DNA of 64,000 bases from Sulfuriferula sp047300855. GTDB taxonomy: Bacteria; Pseudomonadota; Gammaproteobacteria; Burkholderiales; Sulfuriferulaceae. The notes beneath the pieces were generated by a model, which was given only the letters and a program-made list of their open reading frames with translations, was not told the origin of the DNA and searched no databases. Positions 39,090 through 47,912 of the stretch are shown here, piece by piece (the stretch's first letter is position 1; the number at the start of each line of letters is the position of its first letter). The stretch spans positions 1,860,001 through 1,924,000 of the forward strand of contig NZ_CP170197.1 in the NCBI RefSeq assembly GCF_047300855.1, in the 5' to 3' direction. The translations under genes were made by a program, and so were the position numbers.

Positions 39090-39790
39090 AATTGGCCGTT
39101 CCGCTGGCTTGCGCACTCTTTCTAGTCGCGGGATGCAGCACACCCATCATGCAACGCGATGGAAAGCCTCTGCCCAACAAAAACTACAGCTTCAGCGACA
39201 TCGCCAAATCCAATACCGATATGGTGATTGAAGCCCACCAGCAAGCCGCTTTGGAGCATCTGCGTGTGCTGGCTGAAAAACTCTACAAACGCAACCCACG
39301 TGAATTACGGAAATCCGGCCTGACTCTGGAAACCGCGCTCAACCGGCTCACCCCGCCCTGCACTGGCAACTTTGCAGCATTACAGGGCAAGCACGGCGCA
39401 GAAGCCATATTTCTCGCATTCAACCCCGATTACCGAGGTGATCGAGTCCTCGCCTACATGGCAGGGCTTTCAGACATGATCATGGCTGCCTACAATAACC
39501 AAACCGAGTTTTTCGTGCTTGACGACCTCGATCCGCAAAAACTCTACAATAGCGCGCGCAACACCGAAACGGCAGCGTGGAAGCTTGCTACAGCACGTGA
39601 CGTACAAGGCAGGCTGTACCTGATCTCCAACAGCATGGACACGGCGGGCAGCAATCTGAGCTTTGAACGCGAATTCGGCAAACTCATTGCCGAGCAAGAC
39701 ACCCTCGCCAAAATCATCGCCGACAAAACCAACCGTAGCATTAACTGGTTCGTGCAGACAGCCGGAGCAATGGTATTCTTGCCACTTTAG
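39086..39790 (+). CDS. Lipoprotein of unknown function
   Basis: A 234-residue lipoprotein. A GTG start at 39086 overlaps the selO stop (GTGA) and gives VKLAVPLACALFLVAGC-ST with a clean lipobox. The mature part is helical (SDIAKSNTDMVIEAHQQAAL through RVLAEKLYKRNPREL) with two potential disulfide partners few in number. Not recognised as a named domain; likely conserved in related genera. Coupled to selO. Confidence 0.75.
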   Translation: MKLAVPLACALFLVAGCSTPIMQRDGKPLPNKNYSFSDIAKSNTDMVIEAHQQAALEHLRVLAEKLYKRNPRELRKSGLTLETALNRLTPPCTGNFAALQGKHGAEAIFLAFNPDYRGDRVLAYMAGLSDMIMAAYNNQTEFFVLDDLDPQKLYNSARNTETAAWKLATARDVQGRLYLISNSMDTAGSNLSFEREFGKLIAEQDTLAKIIADKTNRSINWFVQTAGAMVFLPL

Positions 39791-39831
39791 ACAACATTGT
39801 TCAGGTCTGGAATTTTCCCGGCGAACGCCCC

Positions 39832-40608
39832 ATGAATACACCTTCCGAAAATGACAAGTGCATGCCCCTCTCTCCCGAAGAGATTGCGGCTTTCGCCGAA
39901 CTACTGGACAGCATTGGCGACCGTACCGATTTTCCGCTTGAACTGGAAGCGCTGGATGGCCTGATTTGCGCGCTCCACTGCGCGCCGCGCCCTATCAAGC
40001 CGGCCGAATATCTTGCTGCTCTATTGGGTGAAGATTACATGGCGGCATTTTCCAGTAGCACACAATGTGCCGAATTCATGGATTTTTTCAATCGGCGCTG
40101 GCATGACGTGGGCGCGGCGCTGGCTCAGCCCATCGAAGATTTGACCGAACCCGAGGCACTGGTGCCATTCCTCAACGATTGGGAAGCTACCTTGTCTGAC
40201 ATGAATCCCGACGAGCGAGCGGAAGTAGCATCGCTGGATATTGCCTACATGGGTATGGCCTGGGCGGAAGGCTTTATTTGGGGAGTGGAACACTGGGAAG
40301 ACGAGTGGACATTGCCCGCCGGGCATGCACTGGAAGACGTGCTGGACGCCCTGCTCGACCCATTTTACATTTTGACCATTCCGGACGCGGAACAAGCCAC
40401 ACACGAACGCGAGCACACTCGTACGGAATGGATAGGCGCCGCCATCCTTGCCGCCTATGATTTGCGCGGATTTTGGCAACGTGTGGCAGACTACACACCC
40501 TCGGAACCCCTGCGCACCATACCCGACCCGGGTCGCAACGATATCTGCCCGTGCGGTAGCGGCAAGAAATTCAAGAAATGCTGCGGTGCACCGGAAAAAT
40601 TACACTGA
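39832..40608 (+). CDS. YecA/UPF0149-family protein with SEC-C zinc motif
   Basis: A 258-residue protein. The N-terminal 200 residues have the UPF0149 pattern (FPLELEALDGLICALHCAP, and later AWAEGFIWGVEHW). The C-terminus is a SEC-C motif, GRNDICPCGSGKKFKKCCG, which binds zinc as in SecA. YecA-like proteins bind ribosomes or metal ions; this one likely acts in the cytosol. The exact role is unclear. Confidence 0.85.
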   Translation: MNTPSENDKCMPLSPEEIAAFAELLDSIGDRTDFPLELEALDGLICALHCAPRPIKPAEYLAALLGEDYMAAFSSSTQCAEFMDFFNRRWHDVGAALAQPIEDLTEPEALVPFLNDWEATLSDMNPDERAEVASLDIAYMGMAWAEGFIWGVEHWEDEWTLPAGHALEDVLDALLDPFYILTIPDAEQATHEREHTRTEWIGAAILAAYDLRGFWQRVADYTPSEPLRTIPDPGRNDICPCGSGKKFKKCCGAPEKLH

Positions 40609-40633
40609 ATAATATTTTACCAGGAGCCTGAAC

Positions 40634-41101
40634 TTGAAAATTCGCTTATTCATCTCTATTGCATTAGTCGCATTCATTGCCAGCGGCAGTGCACATGCAA
40701 CCAGTTCCGTTAACACAACCGTAAAATCGACCAAATCCACCACCGACAGGAGCAGCAGAATGGCAACTACCACCGCATCCGGCTTGATTTATGAAGACCT
40801 CGTTGAAGGCACCGGCGCTACCGCAACAGCGGGTCACACCGTGGTGGTGCACTACACGGGATGGCTCACCAATGGCACCAAATTTGATTCCAGTAAAGAT
40901 CGCAACGAACCGTTTGAATTTCGCCTTGGCGCCGGACAGGTGATTCGCGGCTGGGATGAGGGCGTGGTCGGTATGAAAGAAGGCGGCAAGCGCAAGCTCA
41001 CCATCCCGGCAGAACTGGGCTATGGCGCACGCGGTGCGGGTGGCGTGATTCCACCCAATGCAGTACTGATTTTTGATGTGGAACTTATCAAGGTCAAATA
41101 A
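40634..41101 (+). CDS. Exported FKBP-type peptidyl-prolyl isomerase
   Basis: A 155-residue protein starting with TTG at 40634, eight bases after AGGAG. A signal peptide (IRLFISIALVAFIASGSAHA) is followed by a 20-residue Ser/Thr/Lys linker and a single FKBP domain from about residue 45: VVVHYTGWLTNGTKFDSS, GQVIRGWDEGVVGMKEGGKR and GYGARGAGGVIPPNAVLIFD, with the active-site Tyr, Asp, Phe and Trp present. It should assist folding in the periplasm. Confidence 0.9.
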   Translation: MKIRLFISIALVAFIASGSAHATSSVNTTVKSTKSTTDRSSRMATTTASGLIYEDLVEGTGATATAGHTVVVHYTGWLTNGTKFDSSKDRNEPFEFRLGAGQVIRGWDEGVVGMKEGGKRKLTIPAELGYGARGAGGVIPPNAVLIFDVELIKVK

Positions 41102-41111
41102 AGCGGCGTCA

Positions 41112-41137
41112 TTCAGGATTTGATCCTGGCTGTTTTT
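41112..41137 (+). terminator. Intrinsic terminator after the FKBP gene
   Basis: Stem CAGGAT-TTG-ATCCTG followed within three bases by TGTTTTT. The stem is short, so efficiency may be moderate. Confidence 0.6.
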
Positions 41138-41187
41138 CAAGGTTTAAAGCTTATCTTGATAAAACGGCTTGGCGGCGGAGGATACAA

Positions 41188-42081
41188 ATGTCAAAACAGC
41201 ATCCCATCATCGCAGTAACCGGTTCGAGCGGCGCGGGCACCACAACTGTACGGCGCGCCTTTGCCGATCTGTTCCGGCGCTTGCAGATTCAGGCAGCTTG
41301 GATACAGGGCGACGGCTTCCTGCGCCACGAGCGTTCGGTCATGTGCGATAAAATCAACGCTGCCACCACCCAGAACAGGCGCTTCAGCCATTTCCATCCT
41401 GATGCCAATCTGCTCGACAAACTGGAAGCACTTTTTCGTGAGTATGCCCAATCCGGTACCGGAATGACCCGCTATTATGCCCACGACGACGTTGAAGCAA
41501 CGCGCTTCGGCACGCAGTCAGGAAAATTTACAGCGTGGCAGTCACTCCCTGCCGATACTGACGTATTGTTTTATGAAGGGCATCATGGCGGGTTTTCACA
41601 ACCGGGAAGCAAAACCGCCAAGCGCATTCAGATAGCCGAACAGGTGGATTTATTATTGGGTGTCACCCCTTCGGTCAATCTTGAGTGGATACAAAAAATT
41701 CATCACGATTGCGGCCGTAGCGGTTGCGGCGAGCAACTGGTGATTGACACCATCCTGCACCGCATGCCGGATTATGTAGACTATATCGTGCCGCAATTCG
41801 CACGCACTCACATCAATGTGCAGCGCGTTCCACTCGTGGATACCTCACACCCCTTTGTCGCACGCGATATTCCAGGCGCTGACGAGAGCATCGTGGTAAT
41901 CCACCTGCGCGATCCACGCCAGTTCGATTTTCCGGAATTATTGAAAAAAATAGACGGTGCGCAAATGACGCGGCGCAATACCATGCTGGTCCCCGGCGGG
42001 AAAATGACGCTGGCGATTGAAATAATTTGCACGCCATTGATTGCCGAAATGATTGCTGCGCGTGATACGGTAACAGGCTAA
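41188..42081 (+). CDS. prk: Phosphoribulokinase
   Basis: A 297-residue enzyme of the proteobacterial octameric class: P-loop IAVTGSSGAGTTTVRRAF, AAWIQGDGFLRHERSVM, the ribulose-5-phosphate site FSHFHPDANLLDKLE, and the Walker B-like VLFYEGHHGG. It makes ribulose-1,5-bisphosphate for RuBisCO, so the organism fixes CO2 by the Calvin cycle. GGAGG is at 41176-41180. A LysR regulator resembling CbbR lies downstream on the opposite strand. RuBisCO genes are not in the window. Confidence 0.97.
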   Translation: MSKQHPIIAVTGSSGAGTTTVRRAFADLFRRLQIQAAWIQGDGFLRHERSVMCDKINAATTQNRRFSHFHPDANLLDKLEALFREYAQSGTGMTRYYAHDDVEATRFGTQSGKFTAWQSLPADTDVLFYEGHHGGFSQPGSKTAKRIQIAEQVDLLLGVTPSVNLEWIQKIHHDCGRSGCGEQLVIDTILHRMPDYVDYIVPQFARTHINVQRVPLVDTSHPFVARDIPGADESIVVIHLRDPRQFDFPELLKKIDGAQMTRRNTMLVPGGKMTLAIEIICTPLIAEMIAARDTVTG

Positions 42082-42437
42082 GGTTTCTTGTCTGGAGGGG
42101 TGATATACGCTTCGTAGTGGCGATGAAATAAGACTTCAAGCTCATCAATCACCGTCACAGCCGGTATGCCGTGGATCACATGGCGGGTCATCTGGTTGGA
42201 AGTTTCATGCAGCAGCTTGTTGCGTTCCAGCATTGGATAAGTTGCCATCAGGCGTTTGATGGCTTTGACCACCGATTCCTGTGCCGGGCGCTCCATCGGT
42301 ACAGGCTGGGCAGGTTCGGAGGCTTCAGCAACCTCTTCGCGCGTCGCTAAAAATGCAGCAAAATCAAGCAAAGTTTCGCGCTGATTTTCAGTCAAACTGC
42401 GAAACTGCTGAAGCAGTTTCTTTTCATTTTGAGTCAT
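42078..42437 (-). CDS. Conserved protein beside prk, unknown function
   Basis: A 119-residue soluble protein, mostly helical (MTQNEKKLLQQFRSLTENQR, later VVKAIKRLMATYPMLERNKL), which resembles small helical proteins found near cbb genes in nitrifying and sulfur-oxidising bacteria. The domain is not named to my knowledge. It overlaps the pseudo-amidotransferase gene by 14 bp and prk (convergent) by 4 bp. Confidence 0.75.
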   Translation of the reverse strand: MTQNEKKLLQQFRSLTENQRETLLDFAAFLATREEVAEASEPAQPVPMERPAQESVVKAIKRLMATYPMLERNKLLHETSNQMTRHVIHGIPAVTVIDELEVLFHRHYEAYITPPDKKP

Positions 42438-43179
42438 CGGTCTTCACCACATTGAGACTGAACACCGGCATTTTCCGATGCTCGGTCATCAAGTCAAGTG
42501 CTGTGACCAGCGCCAAAGACACTTCGGCGGTATTCTTTTGTGTCTGTACCCAAAGCTCGCGAGCCTGCCCCAGCAGTTCACCAATATTATCAGGCAGCGG
42601 ACGATTGTCTTCCATGATCATGTCTTCAATCATGCCGGGTTTGATTTCCGGGCGAAACAGCATGGCATAGGTCAATTCATCCGGGTGAATCGCGAGCCAA
42701 TTACCCTCATCATCCACCACAATAGGTTCAATCCCGGCGGGCAAGTCTGCGCTACCGTTGTACATGACCAGCATCTTCTTGCCATCCACAGCATTGGCCA
42801 GCAGGTCGTCGCGTCCGGCCTCGGTTTTATGACATGTGGTGAAGTAAGCATTGAAGTAGGGCTCTTCGTGCACCATACCGCCTTCGTATTGCGCCACGAC
42901 CAGCGCGCCAAAGCCGATGCCGACAATCGGGCGCTTCATCCGCTTGAATAATCCGATCAGGCGCATTTCGTCGTCAATCCAAGGGCAGGCCTCCCGGTCG
43001 GTAACTGGATAAGCTCCGCCCAGCAACCACAGCGCATCGTGCTGGGTGGCGGTTCCGGGCAAATCCGCACCCAAAAATGGCCGTTGGTACTGAAAGCCGA
43101 TGTCACGCGATTCGAGTTGCTTTTCGATTGGACCTAGAAATTCAGAATAAGTATGCTGGACAACCATGAATCGTTTCAT
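42424..43179 (-). CDS. Class I glutamine amidotransferase-like protein lacking the nucleophile Cys
   Basis: A 251-residue protein with the GATase1 fold: an N-terminal QHTYSEFLGPIEKQLESRD, the ALWLLGGAYPVTD oxyanion strand, and PIVGIGFGALVVAQYEGG where active enzymes read GxCxGxQ. Gly replaces the catalytic Cys, while a His-Pro-Asp near residue 170 stands at the His-x-Glu site. It therefore cannot use the usual thioester chemistry. Between a CbbR-like regulator and prk, it may be a ligand-binding or structural protein; function unknown. Confidence 0.8.
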   Translation of the reverse strand: MKRFMVVQHTYSEFLGPIEKQLESRDIGFQYQRPFLGADLPGTATQHDALWLLGGAYPVTDREACPWIDDEMRLIGLFKRMKRPIVGIGFGALVVAQYEGGMVHEEPYFNAYFTTCHKTEAGRDDLLANAVDGKKMLVMYNGSADLPAGIEPIVVDDEGNWLAIHPDELTYAMLFRPEIKPGMIEDMIMEDNRPLPDNIGELLGQARELWVQTQKNTAEVSLALVTALDLMTEHRKMPVFSLNVVKTDDSK

Positions 43180-43199
43180 TTTTCGCTACCGTATTGAAT

Positions 43200-44114
43200 T
43201 TATTTCGCAGATTTGTCCGAAGTATTGAGTAGACAGGTATCCACAAAATCGAGAAATGATTGAAGCAATTTGGAGCGGAATTTTTCCTGTGCGTAAACCA
43301 ACGTTAGTTGCCGACGCAATGGTTTGTCGAGTGGCACAGCAACCAGATCACCCAGCTTGAGCTCTTTAATCACAGTAGAGCCTGACACAATCGCCACCCC
43401 CAGGCCGGCCTCAACTGCTCCCTTGATCGCCTCGCGGCTACCGAGTTCCATCACGATATTGAGATCTTCCGGCGGCATTCCATTTTCACGAAAATACCGA
43501 TCGATCACTTCTCGCGTGCCAGATCCGAGTTCACGGCTGATGTAGGGGATTTCTGCCAATTGACGCGGGGAAATTTTAGTCAATTTGGCGAAAGCGTGAT
43601 CCGGGGCACAGATCAGGAGCAACTCATCTTCGCAGCATACCGCTGTGGTCAGGTTGGGATGGTGAGAGGGCGCCTCAATCAGTCCTACATCCAGACTATG
43701 ATCATTGACCCGATTTTCTATAGTTTCGGAATTGGCCACGGTCAGCCGTGCCTGCACTTGTGGAAACCGGGCTTTGAAATCGCCTAAAATACGCGGCAAC
43801 ATGTATTCGGCAATAGTAGTGGATGCACCAATCATCAAGGGTCCGCTCATCTGTCCAGTCATTTCAGCCATGCGGGCTTCCATCTCGGCATTCAGGTCGA
43901 GAATTTTTTCAGCGTAATACATTGCCAGATCACCGGCTGGCGTCAGAGCAATCTTGCCGTGGGTGCGCTCAAACAGACGCGTGTTGAGATGTTCCTCGAA
44001 CTGCTTGACCTGAAACGTTACGGCTGGCTGCGTCATGAATAGCAATTCGGCCGCTTTGGTGAAGCTAAGCTGCTTGGCAACAGTGTAGAATACTTGTATA
44101 CGGCGATCAGCCAT
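43200..44114 (-). CDS. cbbR: LysR-type regulator, CbbR-like
   Basis: A 304-residue LysR regulator: N-terminal winged helix with FTKAAELLFMTQPAVTFQVK, then a periplasmic-binding-like effector domain (MIGASTTIAEYMLPRILGDF, AGLGVAIVSGS). The family includes CbbR and CysB/CysL-like proteins; the position three genes from prk favours CbbR, but the gene order is not the standard cbbR-cbbL divergent pair. If CbbR, it would sense NADPH or RuBP and control CO2-fixation genes. Confidence 0.75.
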   Translation of the reverse strand: MADRRIQVFYTVAKQLSFTKAAELLFMTQPAVTFQVKQFEEHLNTRLFERTHGKIALTPAGDLAMYYAEKILDLNAEMEARMAEMTGQMSGPLMIGASTTIAEYMLPRILGDFKARFPQVQARLTVANSETIENRVNDHSLDVGLIEAPSHHPNLTTAVCCEDELLLICAPDHAFAKLTKISPRQLAEIPYISRELGSGTREVIDRYFRENGMPPEDLNIVMELGSREAIKGAVEAGLGVAIVSGSTVIKELKLGDLVAVPLDKPLRRQLTLVYAQEKFRSKLLQSFLDFVDTCLLNTSDKSAK

Positions 44115-44185
44115 GGGTATGCGGACTTGAGCAAGAATAATCCGTTATTCAATCACAATTTCTTGGGCGAAGATAGATAGTTTTT

Positions 44186-44737
44186 ATGAGCGATGCATGG
44201 AAACATCTTGATCTTGAGGGTGAAGGTCTACAAAGCGCGAACCTGCGACTGGTGCAGTTAATGAAACGCCGTTCCAAGTCTTACGGCCTGCTGGCATTGT
44301 TTCCGTTCGGCCTGCATCGGGCTTACCTGGAAGATGTTCGGGGTGCCTGGGTTTATCGCATTGCAAGCATTGCGGCGTTGATGACATGGTGGTTCGGCCC
44401 AGGTTGGGCTGCGCTGGTCATTGTTGTGCTTATCGCAGGCTTTGCGGTTTATGATATCCGCTGGATTGATGATCGCGTAGCCACCCTTAATAAAGCGCTG
44501 CGCATGCAAGTTTATAAAAGCAGATCGAGCGCAGCGGCACCCAAAGGATTCCGTGGGCGCTATACGGACGATGACCTCGATGACTATCTCAAGGTAAAGG
44601 AGCAGGAACGGGGCGGCCACGTTTTGCCTGGCAAGGATCCAGCTCTCAATAGCCGTAGCCGCGCACCTTCCTTTGCCGAGCAGGAAGCCATGCTTAAAGC
44701 GCTGGTGAAGTCCAAGCAAAACAACAAATCGCAGTGA
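44186..44737 (+). CDS. Membrane protein with TM2-like segment
   Basis: A 183-residue protein. The first 45 residues are soluble; a hydrophobic hairpin follows (SYGLLALFPFGLHRAYLEDV, typical of TM2 domains, then AALVIVVLIAGFAVYDIRWI). The C-terminal 75 residues are charged and likely cytoplasmic, with the acidic RYTDDDLDDYLKVKEQERGG. Function unknown. It is divergent from the LysR gene with a 71-bp gap. Confidence 0.75.
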   Translation: MSDAWKHLDLEGEGLQSANLRLVQLMKRRSKSYGLLALFPFGLHRAYLEDVRGAWVYRIASIAALMTWWFGPGWAALVIVVLIAGFAVYDIRWIDDRVATLNKALRMQVYKSRSSAAAPKGFRGRYTDDDLDDYLKVKEQERGGHVLPGKDPALNSRSRAPSFAEQEAMLKALVKSKQNNKSQ

Positions 44738-44807
44738 TGCCGGAAGTCATATACCCGGAAACATTGCTGCATCTTACACTGACTATTCACCACAATATGA
44801 TGCTCGC

Positions 44808-46034
44808 ATGAAACTGGGCTTTTACATCATTCTCTGCGCGCAGTTTTTGTCTGCGCTAGCCGATAACGCTCTGCTATTTGCCGCCATTGCCCTGCTTCAG
44901 GATTTGAGTGCTCCATCCTGGCACACGCCGGTGTTGCAGGAATTCTTTGTGGTTTCGTATATTTTGCTGGCACCTTTTGTCGGCGCATTCGCGGATGCAC
45001 TACCCAAAGGCCGTGTCATGTTCATCAGTAACAACATCAAGCTGATCGGTTGTATTGCCATGTTGGCAGGATTGAATCCATTGTACGCCTACGGCATCGT
45101 CGGCTTCGGCGCTGCGGCTTATTCTCCCGCAAAATACGGCATCCTCACTGAATATCTTCCTCCAGCAAAGCTGGTCGCCGCCAATGCCTGGATGGAAGGC
45201 GCCACCGTAGCGGCCATCGTGCTCGGTGCCATTCTGGGTGGACTGATGCTCAATTCCGATATTTCCGAGAACATTCTTCTGCATCTGCCTTTTCTGGGCG
45301 ACATCAGTGTTGCCAAGCTTGCCATTGTGCTGATTACGCTGCTATATATCGCAGCTGCGCTGGCTAATCTGTTCATTCCCTGTATCGCCATGGACCATCG
45401 CCCTCCGAAGCGCAATCCGTTGTTTTTGCTGCATGACTTCTGGCACAGCTTCAAGTTGCTCTGGCGCGACCCCCTGGGTCAGGTCACGCTGGCTGTCACC
45501 ACGCTGTTCTGGGGCGCAGGGGCCACCTTGCGTCTGGTTATCCTCACCTGGGCCGGGCTGGTACTCAAATACGATATGCAACAGGCTACCCAGCTCACCG
45601 CCGTTGTAGCAGTGGGTATCGCCATCGGCTCAGTACTGGCAGGACGTTACATCAAGCTGCAGGATTCAATCAAGGTGCTTCCAGCAGGGATCGTAATGGG
45701 CCTGGTCGTGATCGGCATGATGTTTGTCAGCGACCCGCTCATCGCAGCCGGGCTGCTGATGGTAATCGGCGGACTGGGTGGATTTTTCGTGGTGCCGATG
45801 AATGCCCTGTTACAACATCGCGGCCACTTGCTGATGGGTGCGGGCCACTCCATCGCCGTCCAGAATTTCAACGAAAACCTCTCTATTCTCGTTCTACTTG
45901 GTTTCTATGCACTGATGGATTGGGCTGGCTGGCCAATGGACTGGATCATTATTGCGTTTGGCAGCTTTATCAGCCTGTCGATGCTGACGATTCAAATACG
46001 CTTTCGCCGCATCGGAGGAGTCCAGCACATATAA
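44808..46034 (+). CDS. lplT: Lysophospholipid transporter LplT
   Basis: A 408-residue MFS permease with the LplT start GFYIILCAQFLSALADNALL, the AFADALPKGRVMFISNNIK loop and GILTEYLPPAKLVAANAWME. LplT flips lysophosphatidylethanolamine inward for reacylation by Aas. The usual partner gene aas is not adjacent here. Confidence 0.92.
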   Translation: MKLGFYIILCAQFLSALADNALLFAAIALLQDLSAPSWHTPVLQEFFVVSYILLAPFVGAFADALPKGRVMFISNNIKLIGCIAMLAGLNPLYAYGIVGFGAAAYSPAKYGILTEYLPPAKLVAANAWMEGATVAAIVLGAILGGLMLNSDISENILLHLPFLGDISVAKLAIVLITLLYIAAALANLFIPCIAMDHRPPKRNPLFLLHDFWHSFKLLWRDPLGQVTLAVTTLFWGAGATLRLVILTWAGLVLKYDMQQATQLTAVVAVGIAIGSVLAGRYIKLQDSIKVLPAGIVMGLVVIGMMFVSDPLIAAGLLMVIGGLGGFFVVPMNALLQHRGHLLMGAGHSIAVQNFNENLSILVLLGFYALMDWAGWPMDWIIIAFGSFISLSMLTIQIRFRRIGGVQHI

Positions 46035-46086
46035 GCGTAGCGAAGTGGTCTGGATTACGGGTGGCTCACTGCGACGAACACGCCAT

Positions 46087-46791
46087 CTAGCCGGAGTGTT
46101 TCAGAAAAAACCTCAACTTCATCTCTCCCGCTTCAACCAGGTCATTTTCCTTTAGCAGAAATGGTCGGAACCCGACGGATTTTCCATTTACCCTGGGATG
46201 TTTTTTGCCTTCTACATGAGTCACATAATAGCCATGCGGGCGACGCGAAATCATAACGACCTGAATCCCGGGCTGACCAAATGTTTTCAGTGGACGGCTA
46301 ATCAATATTTCTTCCTCGGGATCCTGCCCTTTCAGGTTTTTCACGCCGCCTAGCGGGAAACTGGTTTTTACCGAACGCGCAGAAAATACCGCTGTTGCCA
46401 ATGGCGGCCTGGTTTGTGGTGTCACGTGTGCGGGCAGCGCGTTCACTTCCAATTGCTGCGCTTTCATAATCATCGTCTTGTCGAAATCCATATCCGACGT
46501 TGCACGTTGATTGACATATTTCAACTGGTAGCCGCTCAATTCGAGCACATCATTATTCTGCAGAATATGCTTGGTGATTTTTTCTCCATTGATCGAAATA
46601 CCATTTGTGCTATCTGCATCTTCTAGGACATGATCATTGCCAATGGCGATGATCACTGCGTGCAAATGGCTGACTCCCGGCGCGTCCAGACAAATGTCGT
46701 TATCCGATTTTCGTCCAATCACAAACCGCGCCTTGTCGAGAAAATAATGTCCCTTGACGATCCCCTCGTAACTGACCACCAATTTCGCCAT
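46087..46791 (-). CDS. FHA-domain protein
   Basis: A 234-residue protein. Residues 1-92 are a canonical FHA domain: FVIGRKSDNDICLD, the pThr-binding VSHLHAVI, and DADSTNGISINGEKI. A linker with DFDKTMIM (Thr106) follows, then a degenerate second FHA-like module (VNGKSVGF, LKENDLVEAGEMKLRFFL). FHA domains dock phosphothreonine. The neighbouring PP2C phosphatase and Ser/Thr kinase make it the likely signalling adaptor; the kinase holds a similar Thr motif. It follows the phosphatase gene by 12 bp. Confidence 0.88.
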   Translation of the reverse strand: MAKLVVSYEGIVKGHYFLDKARFVIGRKSDNDICLDAPGVSHLHAVIIAIGNDHVLEDADSTNGISINGEKITKHILQNNDVLELSGYQLKYVNQRATSDMDFDKTMIMKAQQLEVNALPAHVTPQTRPPLATAVFSARSVKTSFPLGGVKNLKGQDPEEEILISRPLKTFGQPGIQVVMISRRPHGYYVTHVEGKKHPRVNGKSVGFRPFLLKENDLVEAGEMKLRFFLKHSG

Positions 46792-46803
46792 AGCGTACTG
46801 ATC

Positions 46804-47637
46804 CTAAAATGATTTCAACCAATTAAACAATCTGTCCATGAGGCCACGCTCCTCTGCTTCGCCTGCCCTTACTTTGGCAATCAGCACCGAAATATTGTCA
46901 TGACCGCCATTATCGTTGGCCATCTGTATCAGCTGAGTTGCTGTAAGGGGAAGATTGGTACGCAATTCACTCACCGCCAGTTCAATGTCTGCGTCGTCCA
47001 CCATGTCATTCAAACCATCTGAACATAGCAAATAAATATCGTTTATCTGAACATTGTCTTCGTAGACATCCACGTCGACAGTGGCTTCGACGCCTAGTGC
47101 TCGTGAAACAAGGTTACGGTTATGGGAAAGCTTGGCATCATCGGATGAAATCAAGCCCATTTCCAGTTGATCCTGGAGCAAAGAATGGTCGGTCGTCAAC
47201 AATTCAAAACGCCCCTGACGCAAGCGATAGAGACGTGAATCGCCTACATGGGCAATGGTCGCCAGGCCATGATGAAATAGAATAAGAACAATGGTTGTCC
47301 CCATTCCGGTATATTTATCTTCGGTTCGGGCTGTTTTATAAATGGCCAGATTGGTTTTTTCGATCGCAAATTTAACCGCCATCGATTCACGGGAAAGCTT
47401 GGCAGATTGTATCGGCGCTGGTTCCGTGTCATTCAATATTCGTTTCACATAGTCCATCACCAGGCCAGTCGCGATAGAACTCGCCACCTCCCCCGCCTTA
47501 TACCCCCCCATACCATCGGCCAGCACCAGTAATCCAAGTTCCCCGTCCGCAGCAATACTGTCTTCGTTGAATGAGCGGATGAGGCCCGCATCTGTGGCGC
47601 TGGCGATCTCTAGTTGAAAAGGGCTGCGCGCAGTCAT
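46804..47637 (-). CDS. PP2C-family Ser/Thr protein phosphatase
   Basis: A 277-residue phosphatase starting at 47637 (MTARSPFQLEIASATDAGLI). Metal and phosphate motifs are in order: IRSFNEDS, VLADGMGGYKAGE, MGTTIVLILF, ATIAHVGDSRLYRL, LCSDGLNDMV and GHDNISVLIA, matching bacterial Stp-type enzymes. It reverses phosphorylation by the divergent kinase. An in-frame upstream start at 47730 would add 31 residues and lacks an RBS. Confidence 0.93.
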   Translation of the reverse strand: MTARSPFQLEIASATDAGLIRSFNEDSIAADGELGLLVLADGMGGYKAGEVASSIATGLVMDYVKRILNDTEPAPIQSAKLSRESMAVKFAIEKTNLAIYKTARTEDKYTGMGTTIVLILFHHGLATIAHVGDSRLYRLRQGRFELLTTDHSLLQDQLEMGLISSDDAKLSHNRNLVSRALGVEATVDVDVYEDNVQINDIYLLCSDGLNDMVDDADIELAVSELRTNLPLTATQLIQMANDNGGHDNISVLIAKVRAGEAEERGLMDRLFNWLKSF

Positions 47638-47912
47638 ATGAATATCGACTCCTGTTTTTATGATTTGAGGCCGGACAATTAAGTATCCATCTACGTCTTC
47701 TATCCCGAATTCTGAAGGGTTTGAGAGCAATTAATTCCTTCAATTGCCTTCATAAATAAGTAATACAAACCGTAACCTGTAGGGAATGTTTAAAATTCAT
47801 TAAAGATATCTGCACCGTGGCCGTTCTTACCGCAATGGAGAAAATTGATTGGGATATTTCCCTCGCAATTACGTTTCGACCTCATGGTTTTTTAATTCAA
47901 TCGCAACATCCC

